DNA from: JAXMCK01 sp046349395
Lineage (GTDB): Bacteria > Pseudomonadota > Alphaproteobacteria > Geminicoccales > Geminicoccaceae
Direction of reading: 5' to 3'
NCBI GenBank assembly: GCA_046349395.1
Contig: JAXMCK010000010.1
Location: 1 to 64,000 of the forward strand
DNA length: 64,000 nucleotides
Shown here piece by piece: positions 1-7,939 of this stretch; position 1 is the first letter of the stretch, and each line of letters begins with the position of its first letter. The notes beneath the pieces are model-generated. The model made no database searches and had not been told where the DNA came from. It worked only from the letters and a program-made list of their open reading frames with translations. The position numbers and the translations under genes are program-made.

Positions 1-122
1 ATAGCTCAGCTCGACGGCCTTCGTGTCGAAGGTTCCGCAGACATAGGCCCGCAACGGCCGCGCCTCCCCAGGCTCAGGACGACGCGTCTAGCACGGGCCG
101 CGGCGGAGCAGAACGGAAAGGC

Positions 123-1127
123 TCAGGAGCCGACGAGGCGGGGGCGGCCGGTCATCTCGGCCGGGAGGACGACCTGGCGGAAGCGGCGCTCGGCGACGGC
201 CGGCGGAGAGGGGAAGAGGATGACGCCCTTGTCGTCGAGGTCGACCTTCGCCTCCTCGTAGACGCAGACCGCCATCTGCAGCGCCTTCACGAACGGATCC
301 TTGAAATCGCGGATGCGGGAATACTGCGGGCCGAACTGGTCGCGCAGCGCCGCCCAGCCGACATGCGTGCGGCCTTCGAGGGCGCGCAGCCGGTAGGCCA
401 GCCAGATGTAGACGTCGATCGCGAGCGAGGAGCGGAAGATCGCCTGCACCGCGTTGAGCTTGATCGGCACGGGGTGCTTCTTCAACTCGTCGTAGAAGGT
501 GCGGGAGAGGACGACCGTGTCCTCCCACAGGCGCGCCTGGCGGGGATCCTCCTCGCCGTTGAGGAGGTCGCCGAACAGCATGCCCTCCTCGACGATGGTG
601 TCCTTCTTGAAGCGCACCGCACTGCGGCCGCCGGCCTGGCCGGTCCAGACGAACTGCAGGCGGCAGGCGGCGATGCGCATCGCCTGCTCGCGGATCGCCT
701 TGTAGTTCTGGCCGCCGGCATGGGTGCCCATGAGGCGCATCCAGGAATACATCGAGCTGCCGAGGCGGACGACACGGCTGTCGGTCTTCAGCGCCTCGGT
801 CTGCAGCCAGAGCAGGATAAGGCGGCCGGCAGCCCCGTAGGGCACGCCGAAATCGTGCTTCTGGCCGTTGTAGGTGAGCGAGCCCGGCTCGATCGTCAGC
901 GAGCAGGGGTGCGAGGGCACCTTGCGCTCCCACACCTCGCTGTCCGACGGCAGCCGCCGGTGCGGCAGGGAGATGACGCAGAAGCCCGAATAGGTGACCC
1001 CGACCGAGGGCTCGGTGTCGTAGAAGCGGGCGGCGGTGTCGACGAGTTCGCGCTCGACGGGGTTGGCGACCCTGGCCCGCGCCCCGTCCACGCCGTAGAC
1101 ACGGATCAGATCGAGGGCGCTGCGCAT
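123..1127 (-). CDS. repA: Plasmid replication initiator RepA
   Basis: Protein of 334 residues resembling the RepA initiators of alphaproteobacterial plasmids and chromids (RepA_C family, recognised from overall sequence character). These proteins bind iterons and open the replication origin. Supporting context is strong: the gene points away from a dense array of about 20-bp direct repeats that begins roughly 60 bp upstream of its start. The middle of the protein (about residues 95-150) carries basic and aromatic segments expected for winged-helix DNA binding. The ATG at 1127 is chosen because it opens the conserved N-terminal region directly; a 358-residue reading in another frame is a high-GC shadow. 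No other replication gene is seen in the window. Confidence 0.85.
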   Translation of the reverse strand: MRSALDLIRVYGVDGARARVANPVERELVDTAARFYDTEPSVGVTYSGFCVISLPHRRLPSDSEVWERKVPSHPCSLTIEPGSLTYNGQKHDFGVPYGAAGRLILLWLQTEALKTDSRVVRLGSSMYSWMRLMGTHAGGQNYKAIREQAMRIAACRLQFVWTGQAGGRSAVRFKKDTIVEEGMLFGDLLNGEEDPRQARLWEDTVVLSRTFYDELKKHPVPIKLNAVQAIFRSSLAIDVYIWLAYRLRALEGRTHVGWAALRDQFGPQYSRIRDFKDPFVKALQMAVCVYEEAKVDLDDKGVILFPSPPAVAERRFRQVVLPAEMTGRPRLVGS

Positions 1128-1190
1128 GCCGCTTCAACCCCAGCACTTCGGTTGCCGCAGCCATGACACGACTGTGACCGGATCACAATA

Positions 1191-1681
1191 TCGGAGCTTT
1201 GTCGCGCCCCACCACAAGATGTGGGGTGTGCGGGCGCTATCGGAACTTTGTCGCTTATCCGCAGATCCGGGCTCCAAAGGCACTCGGAACCTTGTCGCGC
1301 CCCACGGAACTTGGTCGCGGGGCGGCACGGAAGCTGGTCGCGCCTGGCACGGAGCCTTGTCGCCCATCCCTCGGAGTGTTGTCGCACATACTAGTAATCA
1401 TCCAACTAACTCTGCCTAGAACAGTGCGACGAAGTTCCGAAGCCGTGGAGAACCGGCACAGGAACGCTGGCAGATCAGGTGCGGATGGTAGCCTAAGGGC
1501 TTGCAAGGAAGTGGGAAACTCCGTTGCGCCAGAGCGAGCGCGACAAAGTTCCGAGTGGCTCGACCGGCCAGAAGGGATCCAGCGCAGCAAGGCTCTGGAA
1601 GCGTCGAGTCGGCGGGAATCCGGGAGTGGAACGCGACAAAGTTCCGAAGCGGATGCCGGGCAGAGCGCGACAAAGTTCCGA
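1191..1681. repeat. Iteron array, probable replication origin (oriV)
   Basis: Eleven copies of a repeat with consensus TCGGAACTTTGTCGCGCCC. Seven lie in forward orientation at 1191, 1240, 1284, 1304, 1327, 1349 and 1371; the last five are spaced 20-23 bp, about two helical turns. Four lie in the opposite orientation, ending at 1440, 1554, 1647 and 1681. The two orientations flank an AT-rich stretch at about 1386-1423 that could be the unwinding element. A DnaA-box-like TTATCCGCA, one mismatch from consensus, is at 1255-1263 inside the array. The array sits directly upstream of repA, the usual arrangement for iteron-controlled replicons. The stretch from 1690 to 1850 shows no further structure and presumably contains the hprA promoter. 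Confidence 0.88.
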
Positions 1682-1850
1682 TCGATCCCTGAAATGCGGA
1701 AGGGCAGGTTTCCGTGAATGCGGAGGCTGCAGTGCTGCCGCTGATTGACCGCGGACACCCGGCGCCGCTACGTCGGTCGAAGGGCAGCCCTGCGCCGCGG
1801 CCCCCACGACAGGCGCATCGGGACCGCACCTCAGCAGGGAGCTTCGCAGC

Positions 1851-2807
1851 GTGACTAAGATCGTCTTCCTCGACCGCGACACGATCGGCCCGACGGTCAA
1901 GATCCACCATCCCTCGTTCCCGCACGAGTGGGTCGAGTACGGGAAGACGGCACCGGACGAGGTCACCGAGCGGCTGAAGGGAGCCCGGATCGCGATCACC
2001 AACAAGGCTCCGATCCGGCGCGCGTCGCTGGAGCAGCTGCCCGACCTCAAGATGATCTCGGTGGCGGCCACGGGCTACGACGTCATCGACGTGCCGGCCT
2101 GCAAGGAGAAGGGGGTCATCGTCTCCAACGTGCGCGGCTATGCGGCCCACACGGTGCCGGAGCACGCCTTCGCGTTGATCCTGGCGCTACGCCGCCAGCT
2201 GATGGGCTACCGCCAGGACGTGATGGACGGCGAGTGGCAGAAGGCGAACCAGTTCTGCTTCTTCAATCACGAGATCCGCGATCTCAACGGCTCCAAGCTC
2301 GGCATCTTCGGGGAGGGTGTGATCGGCGGCGGTGTCGCCGAGATCGCCAAGGCCTTCGGGATGAAACCGATGTTCGCCGCGCACAAGGGCGTGCAGGGCC
2401 TGGGCCCGCTCTACACCCCCTTCGACGAGGTGATCGAGACGGCGGACGTCATCACGCTGCACGCACCGCTGATGCCGGCGACGCGCGACATGATCGCGAT
2501 GCCGGAGTTCCGGCGGATGAAGAAGAAGCCGATCATCGTGAACACCTCGCGCGGCGGCCTCGTCAACGAGAAGGACATGGTGCAGGCGCTGGACGAGGGT
2601 CTCATCTCCGGCATCGGCTTCGACGTGCTGACGACCGAGCCCCCTGCTCCGGACAACCCGCTCCTGCCGATCCTGGGCCGGCCCAACGTCATCGTGACCC
2701 CGCACGTCGCCTGGTCGAGCGTCGAGGCCATGCAGACCGTGTGGGATCAGGTCATCACCCACATCGAGAACTTCGAGAAGGGCACGCCGTCGAACGTCCT
2801 GGGCTAA
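1851..2807 (+). CDS. hprA: Hydroxypyruvate reductase, D-2-hydroxyacid dehydrogenase family
   Basis: Protein of 318 residues in the NAD(P)H-dependent D-isomer 2-hydroxyacid dehydrogenase family. It shows the conserved ATGYDVIDV segment, the NAD-binding GxGxxG-like loop (GEGVIGGGV, about residue 152) and the Arg-Glu-His catalytic set, with Arg in NTSRGG and His in TPHVAW near the C-terminus. Length and sequence fit hydroxypyruvate reductase of methylotrophs, which converts hydroxypyruvate to glycerate in the serine cycle. The start is GTG at 1851, preceded by an AGGGAGC ribosome site. Its stop overlaps convergently by 4 bp with the next gene. Glyoxylate reductase is the main alternative; the methylotrophy setting favours HprA. 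Confidence 0.85.
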   Translation: MTKIVFLDRDTIGPTVKIHHPSFPHEWVEYGKTAPDEVTERLKGARIAITNKAPIRRASLEQLPDLKMISVAATGYDVIDVPACKEKGVIVSNVRGYAAHTVPEHAFALILALRRQLMGYRQDVMDGEWQKANQFCFFNHEIRDLNGSKLGIFGEGVIGGGVAEIAKAFGMKPMFAAHKGVQGLGPLYTPFDEVIETADVITLHAPLMPATRDMIAMPEFRRMKKKPIIVNTSRGGLVNEKDMVQALDEGLISGIGFDVLTTEPPAPDNPLLPILGRPNVIVTPHVAWSSVEAMQTVWDQVITHIENFEKGTPSNVLG

Positions 2808-3358
2808 GGGCCGGACTCGAACAGTGATGCGATCTGCAGCTCGATCCCAGGCGGATCAAGCTGCACAGCTCCGTGGCGCAGGATGGCGGTGCGGATGCTG
2901 CCAGTGTCGTCGCGGCGGTGGTGGATGACGGAGCGCGTGTCCGTCTTCACGATCAGGTAGTGCCGCACTGACGAGACGCGGAAGTAATCCTCGAGCTTCG
3001 CACCGTCGCGCGACCGGCTGGACGGCGAGACGACCTCGACCACGATAAGCGGGTCGGTCACCTCGACGGCGTCGGGCGGGAGACGGGGGCCGCAGCGCAG
3101 CATCGCGTCGGGCTCATACACCGTACGTGCGTCCACACGAACCGCCATGCCGTCGGCGAAGGCCTGGCAGGGAAGACCGCGCTCGTTCGACGCCGTGCGC
3201 AGCGCCAGCCAGACGAGCGACTTCGTCTCCGAGTGCACGGCACGCTCGGGCGACATAGCCACGACCTCGCCGCCGACGAGCTCGTAGCGCTCGCTCTGCT
3301 GCTCGGCCCACACCAGGAACTGATCGGCCGTCATAGGTTTCGGGGCGGGGACGGTCAT
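2804..3358 (-). CDS. Uma2-family endonuclease (DUF820)
   Basis: Protein of 184 residues with the Uma2 fold of the PD-(D/E)XK nuclease superfamily. Visible signatures are the N-terminal MTADQFLVWAEQQSERYELVGGEVV, which is the family opening, a central YEPDAML acidic motif, and VVEVVSPSS followed by a conserved Lys-Leu-Glu-Asp-Tyr segment. Uma2 proteins are widespread, usually in multiple copies, and their biological role is poorly known. The gene overlaps the end of hprA convergently by 4 bp and is not obviously part of the methylotrophy operons. The catalytic acidic and Glu residues appear intact. Confidence 0.8.
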   Translation of the reverse strand: MTVPAPKPMTADQFLVWAEQQSERYELVGGEVVAMSPERAVHSETKSLVWLALRTASNERGLPCQAFADGMAVRVDARTVYEPDAMLRCGPRLPPDAVEVTDPLIVVEVVSPSSRSRDGAKLEDYFRVSSVRHYLIVKTDTRSVIHHRRDDTGSIRTAILRHGAVQLDPPGIELQIASLFESGP

Positions 3359-3388
3359 GGCAAGAGATATAGCGCGAAGTCGACTTAG

Positions 3389-4048
3389 CTACACGGCATA
3401 GCCCGGCCGCAGCGCCCGGATCGCCGCAGCGTAGTCCGGTTGCCCGAAGACAGCCGAGCCGGCGACGAGGACGTCGGCACCGGCCGCGATCACGTCTTGG
3501 GCGGTCGCAGGAGTGATCCCGCCGTCGACCTCGATGTGGATGCCGCGGCCGGCGGTCATGGCCTGCAGGCGGCGGATCTTCTCCAGCATGGCCGGGATGA
3601 AGCGCTGGCCGCCGAAGCCAGGATTGACGCTCATGACCAGCACGAGGTCGATCTTGTCGAGCACGTAGTCGAGCGCGGATTCGGGTGTGGCCGGGTTGAG
3701 CGAGACGCCGGCCTGCTTGCCCAGCGCCCGGATCGCCTGGAGCGTGCGGTCGAGATGCGTCGTGGCTTCGACATGGACGGTGATACGGTCGGCGCCGGCC
3801 TTGGCGAAGGCTTCGAGATAGGGGTCGACCGGCTCGATCATCAGATGCGTGTCGAACGGCTTCTTCGTGTGCGGGCGCAGGGCGCGGATGACCTCGGGGC
3901 CGAAGCTGATGTTGGGCACGTAGTGCCCGTCCATAACGTCGAGATGGATCCAGTCGGCTCCGGCGGCGTCGATGGCACGGACCTCTTCCCCGAGCCGGGC
4001 GAAGTCGGCGGCCAGGATCGACGGTGCGATGAGAACGCCCTCGCTCAT
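3389..4048 (-). CDS. rpe: Ribulose-phosphate 3-epimerase
   Basis: Protein of 219 residues with the Rpe TIM barrel: N-terminal IAPSILAADF, the HLDVMDGHYVPN metal-binding motif (His and Asp ligands), MIEPVDPYL, the SVNPGFGGQRF phosphate loop and EVDGGI near the end. Rpe interconverts ribulose-5-phosphate and xylulose-5-phosphate in the pentose phosphate and Calvin cycles. The ATG at 4048 opens the conserved region; an upstream extension of 28 residues has no conserved character. No other Calvin or RuMP gene is visible nearby, so its pathway partner is unclear. Confidence 0.93.
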   Translation of the reverse strand: MSEGVLIAPSILAADFARLGEEVRAIDAAGADWIHLDVMDGHYVPNISFGPEVIRALRPHTKKPFDTHLMIEPVDPYLEAFAKAGADRITVHVEATTHLDRTLQAIRALGKQAGVSLNPATPESALDYVLDKIDLVLVMSVNPGFGGQRFIPAMLEKIRRLQAMTAGRGIHIEVDGGITPATAQDVIAAGADVLVAGSAVFGQPDYAAAIRALRPGYAV

Positions 4049-4222
4049 GCCGGCCAGACCCCTGCCCTGCACTGTCCACATATGCCCATCGCCGACCTCT
4101 GCCTCACGCCCGAGCCTCACGGCAGTGTGCACGGCGGGGAAGCGTATGGCTATGCGCCGACGTCTTGACCCCGGCGCCTGCGCACGCCAGCACCAACTGG
4201 TCGATCAAGGGAGGCAGGAACG

Positions 4223-5023
4223 ATGACTACGGGCTGGCGGCGTCGCTTTGCCGTCATGGCGCTTCTACTCCTGCCGGGCATCGCGGCAGCGGACGGCATG
4301 ATGGACCATGTCGATCTGCGCTCGCCGAAGATGAGCCAAGCCGAGATGTCCCGTGCCGACATCGAGAAGCTGATCGCGGAGCGTGCGGCCGGGGCGCCGC
4401 TGGACCTCACCAACAAGAGCCTCAACGGGCTCGACCTGTCGGGCCTGAACCTCGCCGGCGCGGACCTGCGCTGGGCGCGGCTGAACAAGACGAAGCTGGC
4501 GGGCGCCAATCTGGACGGGGCACGCCTCGATCTCGCCTGGGCCATCGAGGTGGATCTCACCGGCGCTTCCCTGCAGAAGGCCAGCATGTTCCAGGCGCAG
4601 CTCATCCGGGCGAAGCTGGACGGCGCCAATCTCGCCGGGGCCAATCTCGTCGGGACCTTCGACAATGCCAGCATCACCGGTGCCAATCTGGCCGGCGCCA
4701 ACATGGCCGCCGACATGAAGAACCAGTCGATGGGCCTGATGCACTGCTCGATGCGCTCGGCGAAGCTCGACGGGTCGAACCTCGCCGGGGTCGACGCCTA
4801 CCGCGCCGAGCTCGATTTCGTGAAGCTGCGGGGTGCGGATCTGCAGAACGTCAATTTCGAGCGGGCGCGGCTCGCCGGCGCCGACCTCACGGGTGCCGAT
4901 ATCGCCGGCGCCAATTTCGAGATGACGAACCTCGCCTCGGCCATGCTGCTGAAGCTCAAGGGCAAGGACGCGGCGCGTAACCTCGATCTCGCGGTCCATC
5001 TCGACCGGAGTTTCCGGGACTGA
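4223..5023 (+). CDS. Exported pentapeptide-repeat protein
   Basis: Protein of 266 residues. A signal peptide (Arg-rich start, hydrophobic core, cleavage after AAA near residue 23) is followed by a leader segment and then, from about residue 60, continuous A(D/N)LxG pentapeptide repeats that build a right-handed quadrilateral beta helix. Repeats run almost to the C-terminus with one gap around residue 170, where MGLMHCSMRS interrupts. Such proteins are usually binding scaffolds; no substrate can be inferred. The ATG at 4223 follows a GGGAGGCAGGAACG ribosome site. It lies beside small exported proteins typical of xox-type clusters, which hints at a periplasmic role. Confidence 0.8.
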   Translation: MTTGWRRRFAVMALLLLPGIAAADGMMDHVDLRSPKMSQAEMSRADIEKLIAERAAGAPLDLTNKSLNGLDLSGLNLAGADLRWARLNKTKLAGANLDGARLDLAWAIEVDLTGASLQKASMFQAQLIRAKLDGANLAGANLVGTFDNASITGANLAGANMAADMKNQSMGLMHCSMRSAKLDGSNLAGVDAYRAELDFVKLRGADLQNVNFERARLAGADLTGADIAGANFEMTNLASAMLLKLKGKDAARNLDLAVHLDRSFRD

Positions 5024-5029
5024 TCGGGG

Positions 5030-5539
5030 CTACTGCGTGGGTATGGGGATGTTGCGGCTCTTGAAGGCCTTTTCGAGGGCCGCCAGTTCCTCGCACCCCG
5101 AGATCCAGCCGTTGTTGGTGAACCCCATCACCACATCGTGGCAGAGGTCGGCCAGCCTGACCGCGACCTGGACGGCGTCGTCGACGCGGCCGAGATCGAG
5201 ATAGGCCTCGCCCATATATTCGAGGGCCCCACGATTGCGCGGATTCAGGGCCAGCGCTGCCTCGTAATGCTTCAATGACTCGTCGTAGTTGCCGAGCCGG
5301 CGCCAGGCGTGGCCGATCATGGTCTCGGCATTGTCGTGCCAGGGACGGTTGATCAGGACGAGCGTCAGGTTGGCGATCGCCGCTTCCCAATCTCCGGCGA
5401 TGAATGCGGCCTTGCCGGCCGCGTAGTCGGGGTCGCTGGAAGGGGCGAGCTTGCTCTCCTGCCCGCTCATGATGGCTTGCGCCGGAATGGCCCCGACGCA
5501 GAGACCGACCGCTGTCGCCAGACCGATGAGATTGCGCAC
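5030..5539 (-). CDS. Exported tetratricopeptide-repeat protein
   Basis: Protein of 169 residues with an N-terminal signal peptide (cleavage after AQA, about residue 22) and two to three TPR units, about residues 40-115, recognisable by the W/G/A/P spacing in GDWEAAIANL, GNYDESLKHYEAALALNP and GALEYMGEAYLDLG. The C-terminal part carries two cysteines (DLCHD and SGCEE). It starts at GTG 5539. It is followed upstream by an SRPBCC protein and a DUF3280-like protein on the same strand, giving a three-gene set of periplasmic proteins. Its partner is unknown. Confidence 0.75.
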   Translation of the reverse strand: MRNLIGLATAVGLCVGAIPAQAIMSGQESKLAPSSDPDYAAGKAAFIAGDWEAAIANLTLVLINRPWHDNAETMIGHAWRRLGNYDESLKHYEAALALNPRNRGALEYMGEAYLDLGRVDDAVQVAVRLADLCHDVVMGFTNNGWISGCEELAALEKAFKSRNIPIPTQ

Positions 5540-5590
5540 GCCGACCCCCGCCCGTTCCTCTGGAGGATTCGGGCGGGGTGTGCGGTTGGA

Positions 5591-6067
5591 TCAGCCGCCG
5601 CCGAGCTGCTTCGACAGATTCTGAAGACCCGCGTCGTAGATGCCCTTGATCACCTCGGCTGCCTTCTCGTCCGATGCGTCTTTGGCGTCGAACGTACCTT
5701 GCCAGACGATGGCAGCACCATCGTCGTCTTCCTTCACCGTAAAGGTCGACTTGTAGTTGGCGACGGGCAACGGGCTTTCGACGATCTCATAGGAGTAGGT
5801 CATGCCGGCGTCGTCGCTGGCGGTCAGCTTCTCGAGCAGCACACCGCCGTCGCCGGTGGTCAGCCTGCGATGCTTTACACCGTCGATCTCGACGATCTCG
5901 CACTTAGCCACAACCGGATGCCACTTGCTGATGGAGCAGAAATCCCCGACCGCGGCCCAGACTTTGTCGGGGGTCGTCGGGTACTCTTCCCGCTCGCGGA
6001 CCTCGATCGCCATGGCGGGTGCGGCGAGTGCTACGCCGAGCACGGCGCCAAGAATGACAGAACGCAT
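5591..6067 (-). CDS. Periplasmic SRPBCC-family protein, MxaD-like
   Basis: Protein of 158 residues: signal peptide with cleavage near AMA (residue 20), then a START/SRPBCC domain with the typical opening TPDKVWAAVGDFCSISKWHP and a C-terminal helix. MxaD, a periplasmic SRPBCC protein of methanol oxidation clusters, has the same size and layout and was linked to electron transfer from methanol dehydrogenase to its cytochrome. The assignment to that role is inference from size, export signal and nearness to xoxF; the fold call is firmer. The ATG is at 6067. Confidence 0.72.
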   Translation of the reverse strand: MRSVILGAVLGVALAAPAMAIEVREREEYPTTPDKVWAAVGDFCSISKWHPVVAKCEIVEIDGVKHRRLTTGDGGVLLEKLTASDDAGMTYSYEIVESPLPVANYKSTFTVKEDDDGAAIVWQGTFDAKDASDEKAAEVIKGIYDAGLQNLSKQLGGG

Positions 6068-6107
6068 GTGTTAGGGCCTTCCCCGTTCGTTGTGCGAGGT
6101 GAACGGC

Positions 6108-6584
6108 TTAGCGGGGCAGGATGCGATGGTCGAGGAGGTAGCGCACGCCGCGGCGCCAGGACTCGTCCGTGTTGCCGCGAATGTCGACGGTGCCGGCCGC
6201 CACGAGCACGCCGCTGGTGGCATCGCGCACCTGGAAGTTCACGTTTAGAATGAGGTTGCTGACCTTCTGGATCCAGCCGAAGCCGGCATAGGCCGCACCC
6301 AGCTCCTGCGCGAGCTTCAGCTCGCAACCATTGCAGTCACGGATCGAGGCGATCTTCGCCATCTCGGCGGCGACCGGCGCGGTATCGACAACCTCGAAGC
6401 CGGCCTTCTCGAACATCTCGCCGGCCTGCGTGCCGCTGGCGGCCAGCCTCGCCGTTTCGTCGGGACGGGTCGCTTCCAGGCTCGTGTTGACGAACTCGAA
6501 GCCGAACAGCGCGATCTTCTCCGCGGCGACGGCCGGCGCGGCCGCCACCAGAAGAAGCGCGCACAGAATGACGCGTGCGGACAA
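6108..6584 (-). CDS. Exported DUF3280/DUF2380-like protein
   Basis: Protein of 158 residues if started at TTG 6584, which follows a GGGAG ribosome site and begins directly with a signal peptide (hydrophobic LCALLLVAAAPAVAA). A longer reading from 6662 adds 26 non-conserved residues. The mature part opens with the family hallmark IALFGFEFVNTSLE and contains a CNGC pair around residue 85. Proteins of this type recur in methanol dehydrogenase neighbourhoods; their function is unknown. It would be the first gene of the set running through the SRPBCC and TPR genes. Confidence 0.65.
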   Translation of the reverse strand: MSARVILCALLLVAAAPAVAAEKIALFGFEFVNTSLEATRPDETARLAASGTQAGEMFEKAGFEVVDTAPVAAEMAKIASIRDCNGCELKLAQELGAAYAGFGWIQKVSNLILNVNFQVRDATSGVLVAAGTVDIRGNTDESWRRGVRYLLDHRILPR

Positions 6585-6707
6585 GTCGATGCTCCCGGGA
6601 GGCCCCCATCTGGGCAGCCGCTCTCTTGCAGATGTCGGACCTCCATGGCGTAACCGCGCCACGGAAAGGTGGGCCTGTCGGTCGACCCCTAGCTAAGGAT
6701 CGGATCC

Positions 6708-7277
6708 ATGGCGAGCAACCTCGATCAGTCGCTACCGGGAATGGCGCGCCTGCAGGAGGCGTTGAAGGCGAAGGCCGGCACGCTGCGCACCCTCGGTATC
6801 ATCTTCATCGTGCTGGGCTCGATCGCGATCATCGTGCCGGAGATCGCGACGATCTTCGCCACGACCTTCATCGGTGCGATGGTGCTGATGAGCGGGCTCA
6901 CCTATCTCTGGCTCGCCTTCCACATGCGGGGTGCCTGGAACATCGTCCTCGACCTGCTGCTGGCGGTGCTCTCGATCTTCGCCGGACTGTACCTGCTGAT
7001 CTGGACACTCGAAGGAGCAGCCCTGCTGACCATCATCATGGCCGCCTGGTTCATCGCGACCGGCGTGCTGAAGGCGTGGCACGCGTTCGAGATGCGCGGC
7101 GTGCACGGCTGGATCTGGGGTGTCGTCAGCGGCCTCGTCTCGATCCTGCTGGGCATCATCATCTTCAGCGGCCTCCCGGGATCCGCCACCTGGGCGTTGG
7201 GCCTGCTGCTCGGCATCGACCTGCTGTTCTTCGGCTGGGCGCTCGTGGCGCTGCACGGCGCTGTGAAGCGGGCCTGA
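6708..7277 (+). CDS. HdeD-like membrane protein (DUF308)
   Basis: Protein of 189 residues with six predicted transmembrane helices after a 30-residue cytoplasmic start. The pairing of short hydrophobic helices with the small motif GxxxI/V at each helix start is typical of the HdeD/DUF308 family, associated with acid or general stress in enterics. The function here is unknown. The ATG at 6708 follows AAGGATCGG. It is followed by an unrelated gene 77 bp downstream on the same strand. Confidence 0.8.
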   Translation: MASNLDQSLPGMARLQEALKAKAGTLRTLGIIFIVLGSIAIIVPEIATIFATTFIGAMVLMSGLTYLWLAFHMRGAWNIVLDLLLAVLSIFAGLYLLIWTLEGAALLTIIMAAWFIATGVLKAWHAFEMRGVHGWIWGVVSGLVSILLGIIIFSGLPGSATWALGLLLGIDLLFFGWALVALHGAVKRA

Positions 7278-7354
7278 TCGTCATTCCTCAGGCGTGACAA
7301 TCCGCCGGGGCCGTGGCCTTCTCCGGGCCGCAACCCCGGGCCGCCGGAGGAACC

Positions 7355-7939
7355 ATGGCCAGCGTCGACATACGCTCGATCACGACCATCGTCGAAGAAG
7401 TCTTCCACGATGGTGGCCCGCCGGCCCCGGTGCCGCTGCTGCGGGGCGCCGCCTGTGCCGTCGTGCGCAATCCGTTCGCCGGGCACTACGAGCCCGAGAT
7501 CGCCTGGATGATGGAGGAGCTGAAGCCGCTGGGCCTCGACCTGTCGCGCCGGCTGATCGCGGCTTTGGGCGGCGACCCGGTGAGGATCCAGGCCTACGGC
7601 AAGGGCTCGATCGTGGGTGCGGCCGGCGAGCTGGAGCATGGTGCCTTGTGGCACGTACCGGGCGGCTACGGCATGCGCGAGCTGCTCGGCGGCGCCAAGG
7701 CGATCGTGCCCTCGGCGAAGAAGATGGGCGGCCTCGGCGCACGATTGGACGTGCCGATCCACCATCGGGAAGCGGCCTATGTGCGGAGCCACTTCAGTGC
7801 CATGGAAGTGGGCGTCCCGGACGCACCGCGACCCGACGAGATCGTGTTCATCCTCGTCATGACCACGGGCCCGCGGGTCCACGAGCGCATAGGCGGCCTG
7901 CGCGCGGACGAGATCAAGGGGCTGGACGGGCTCCGCTGA
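7355..7939 (+). CDS. AA_synth family protein (amino acid synthesis family, PF06684 type)
   Basis: Protein of 194 residues matching the so-called amino acid synthesis family: N-terminal IRSITTIVEEVFHDGG, then RGAACAVVRNPFAG, YGKGSIVGAAGELEHGA and the KMGGLGARLDVPIHH segment. No biochemical activity is firmly established for this family. The ATG at 7355 is preceded by a clear CCGGAGGAACC ribosome site, so the 14-residue longer reading is rejected. The end overlaps convergently by 26 bp with the phosphodiesterase-like gene. Confidence 0.75.
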   Translation: MASVDIRSITTIVEEVFHDGGPPAPVPLLRGAACAVVRNPFAGHYEPEIAWMMEELKPLGLDLSRRLIAALGGDPVRIQAYGKGSIVGAAGELEHGALWHVPGGYGMRELLGGAKAIVPSAKKMGGLGARLDVPIHHREAAYVRSHFSAMEVGVPDAPRPDEIVFILVMTTGPRVHERIGGLRADEIKGLDGLR

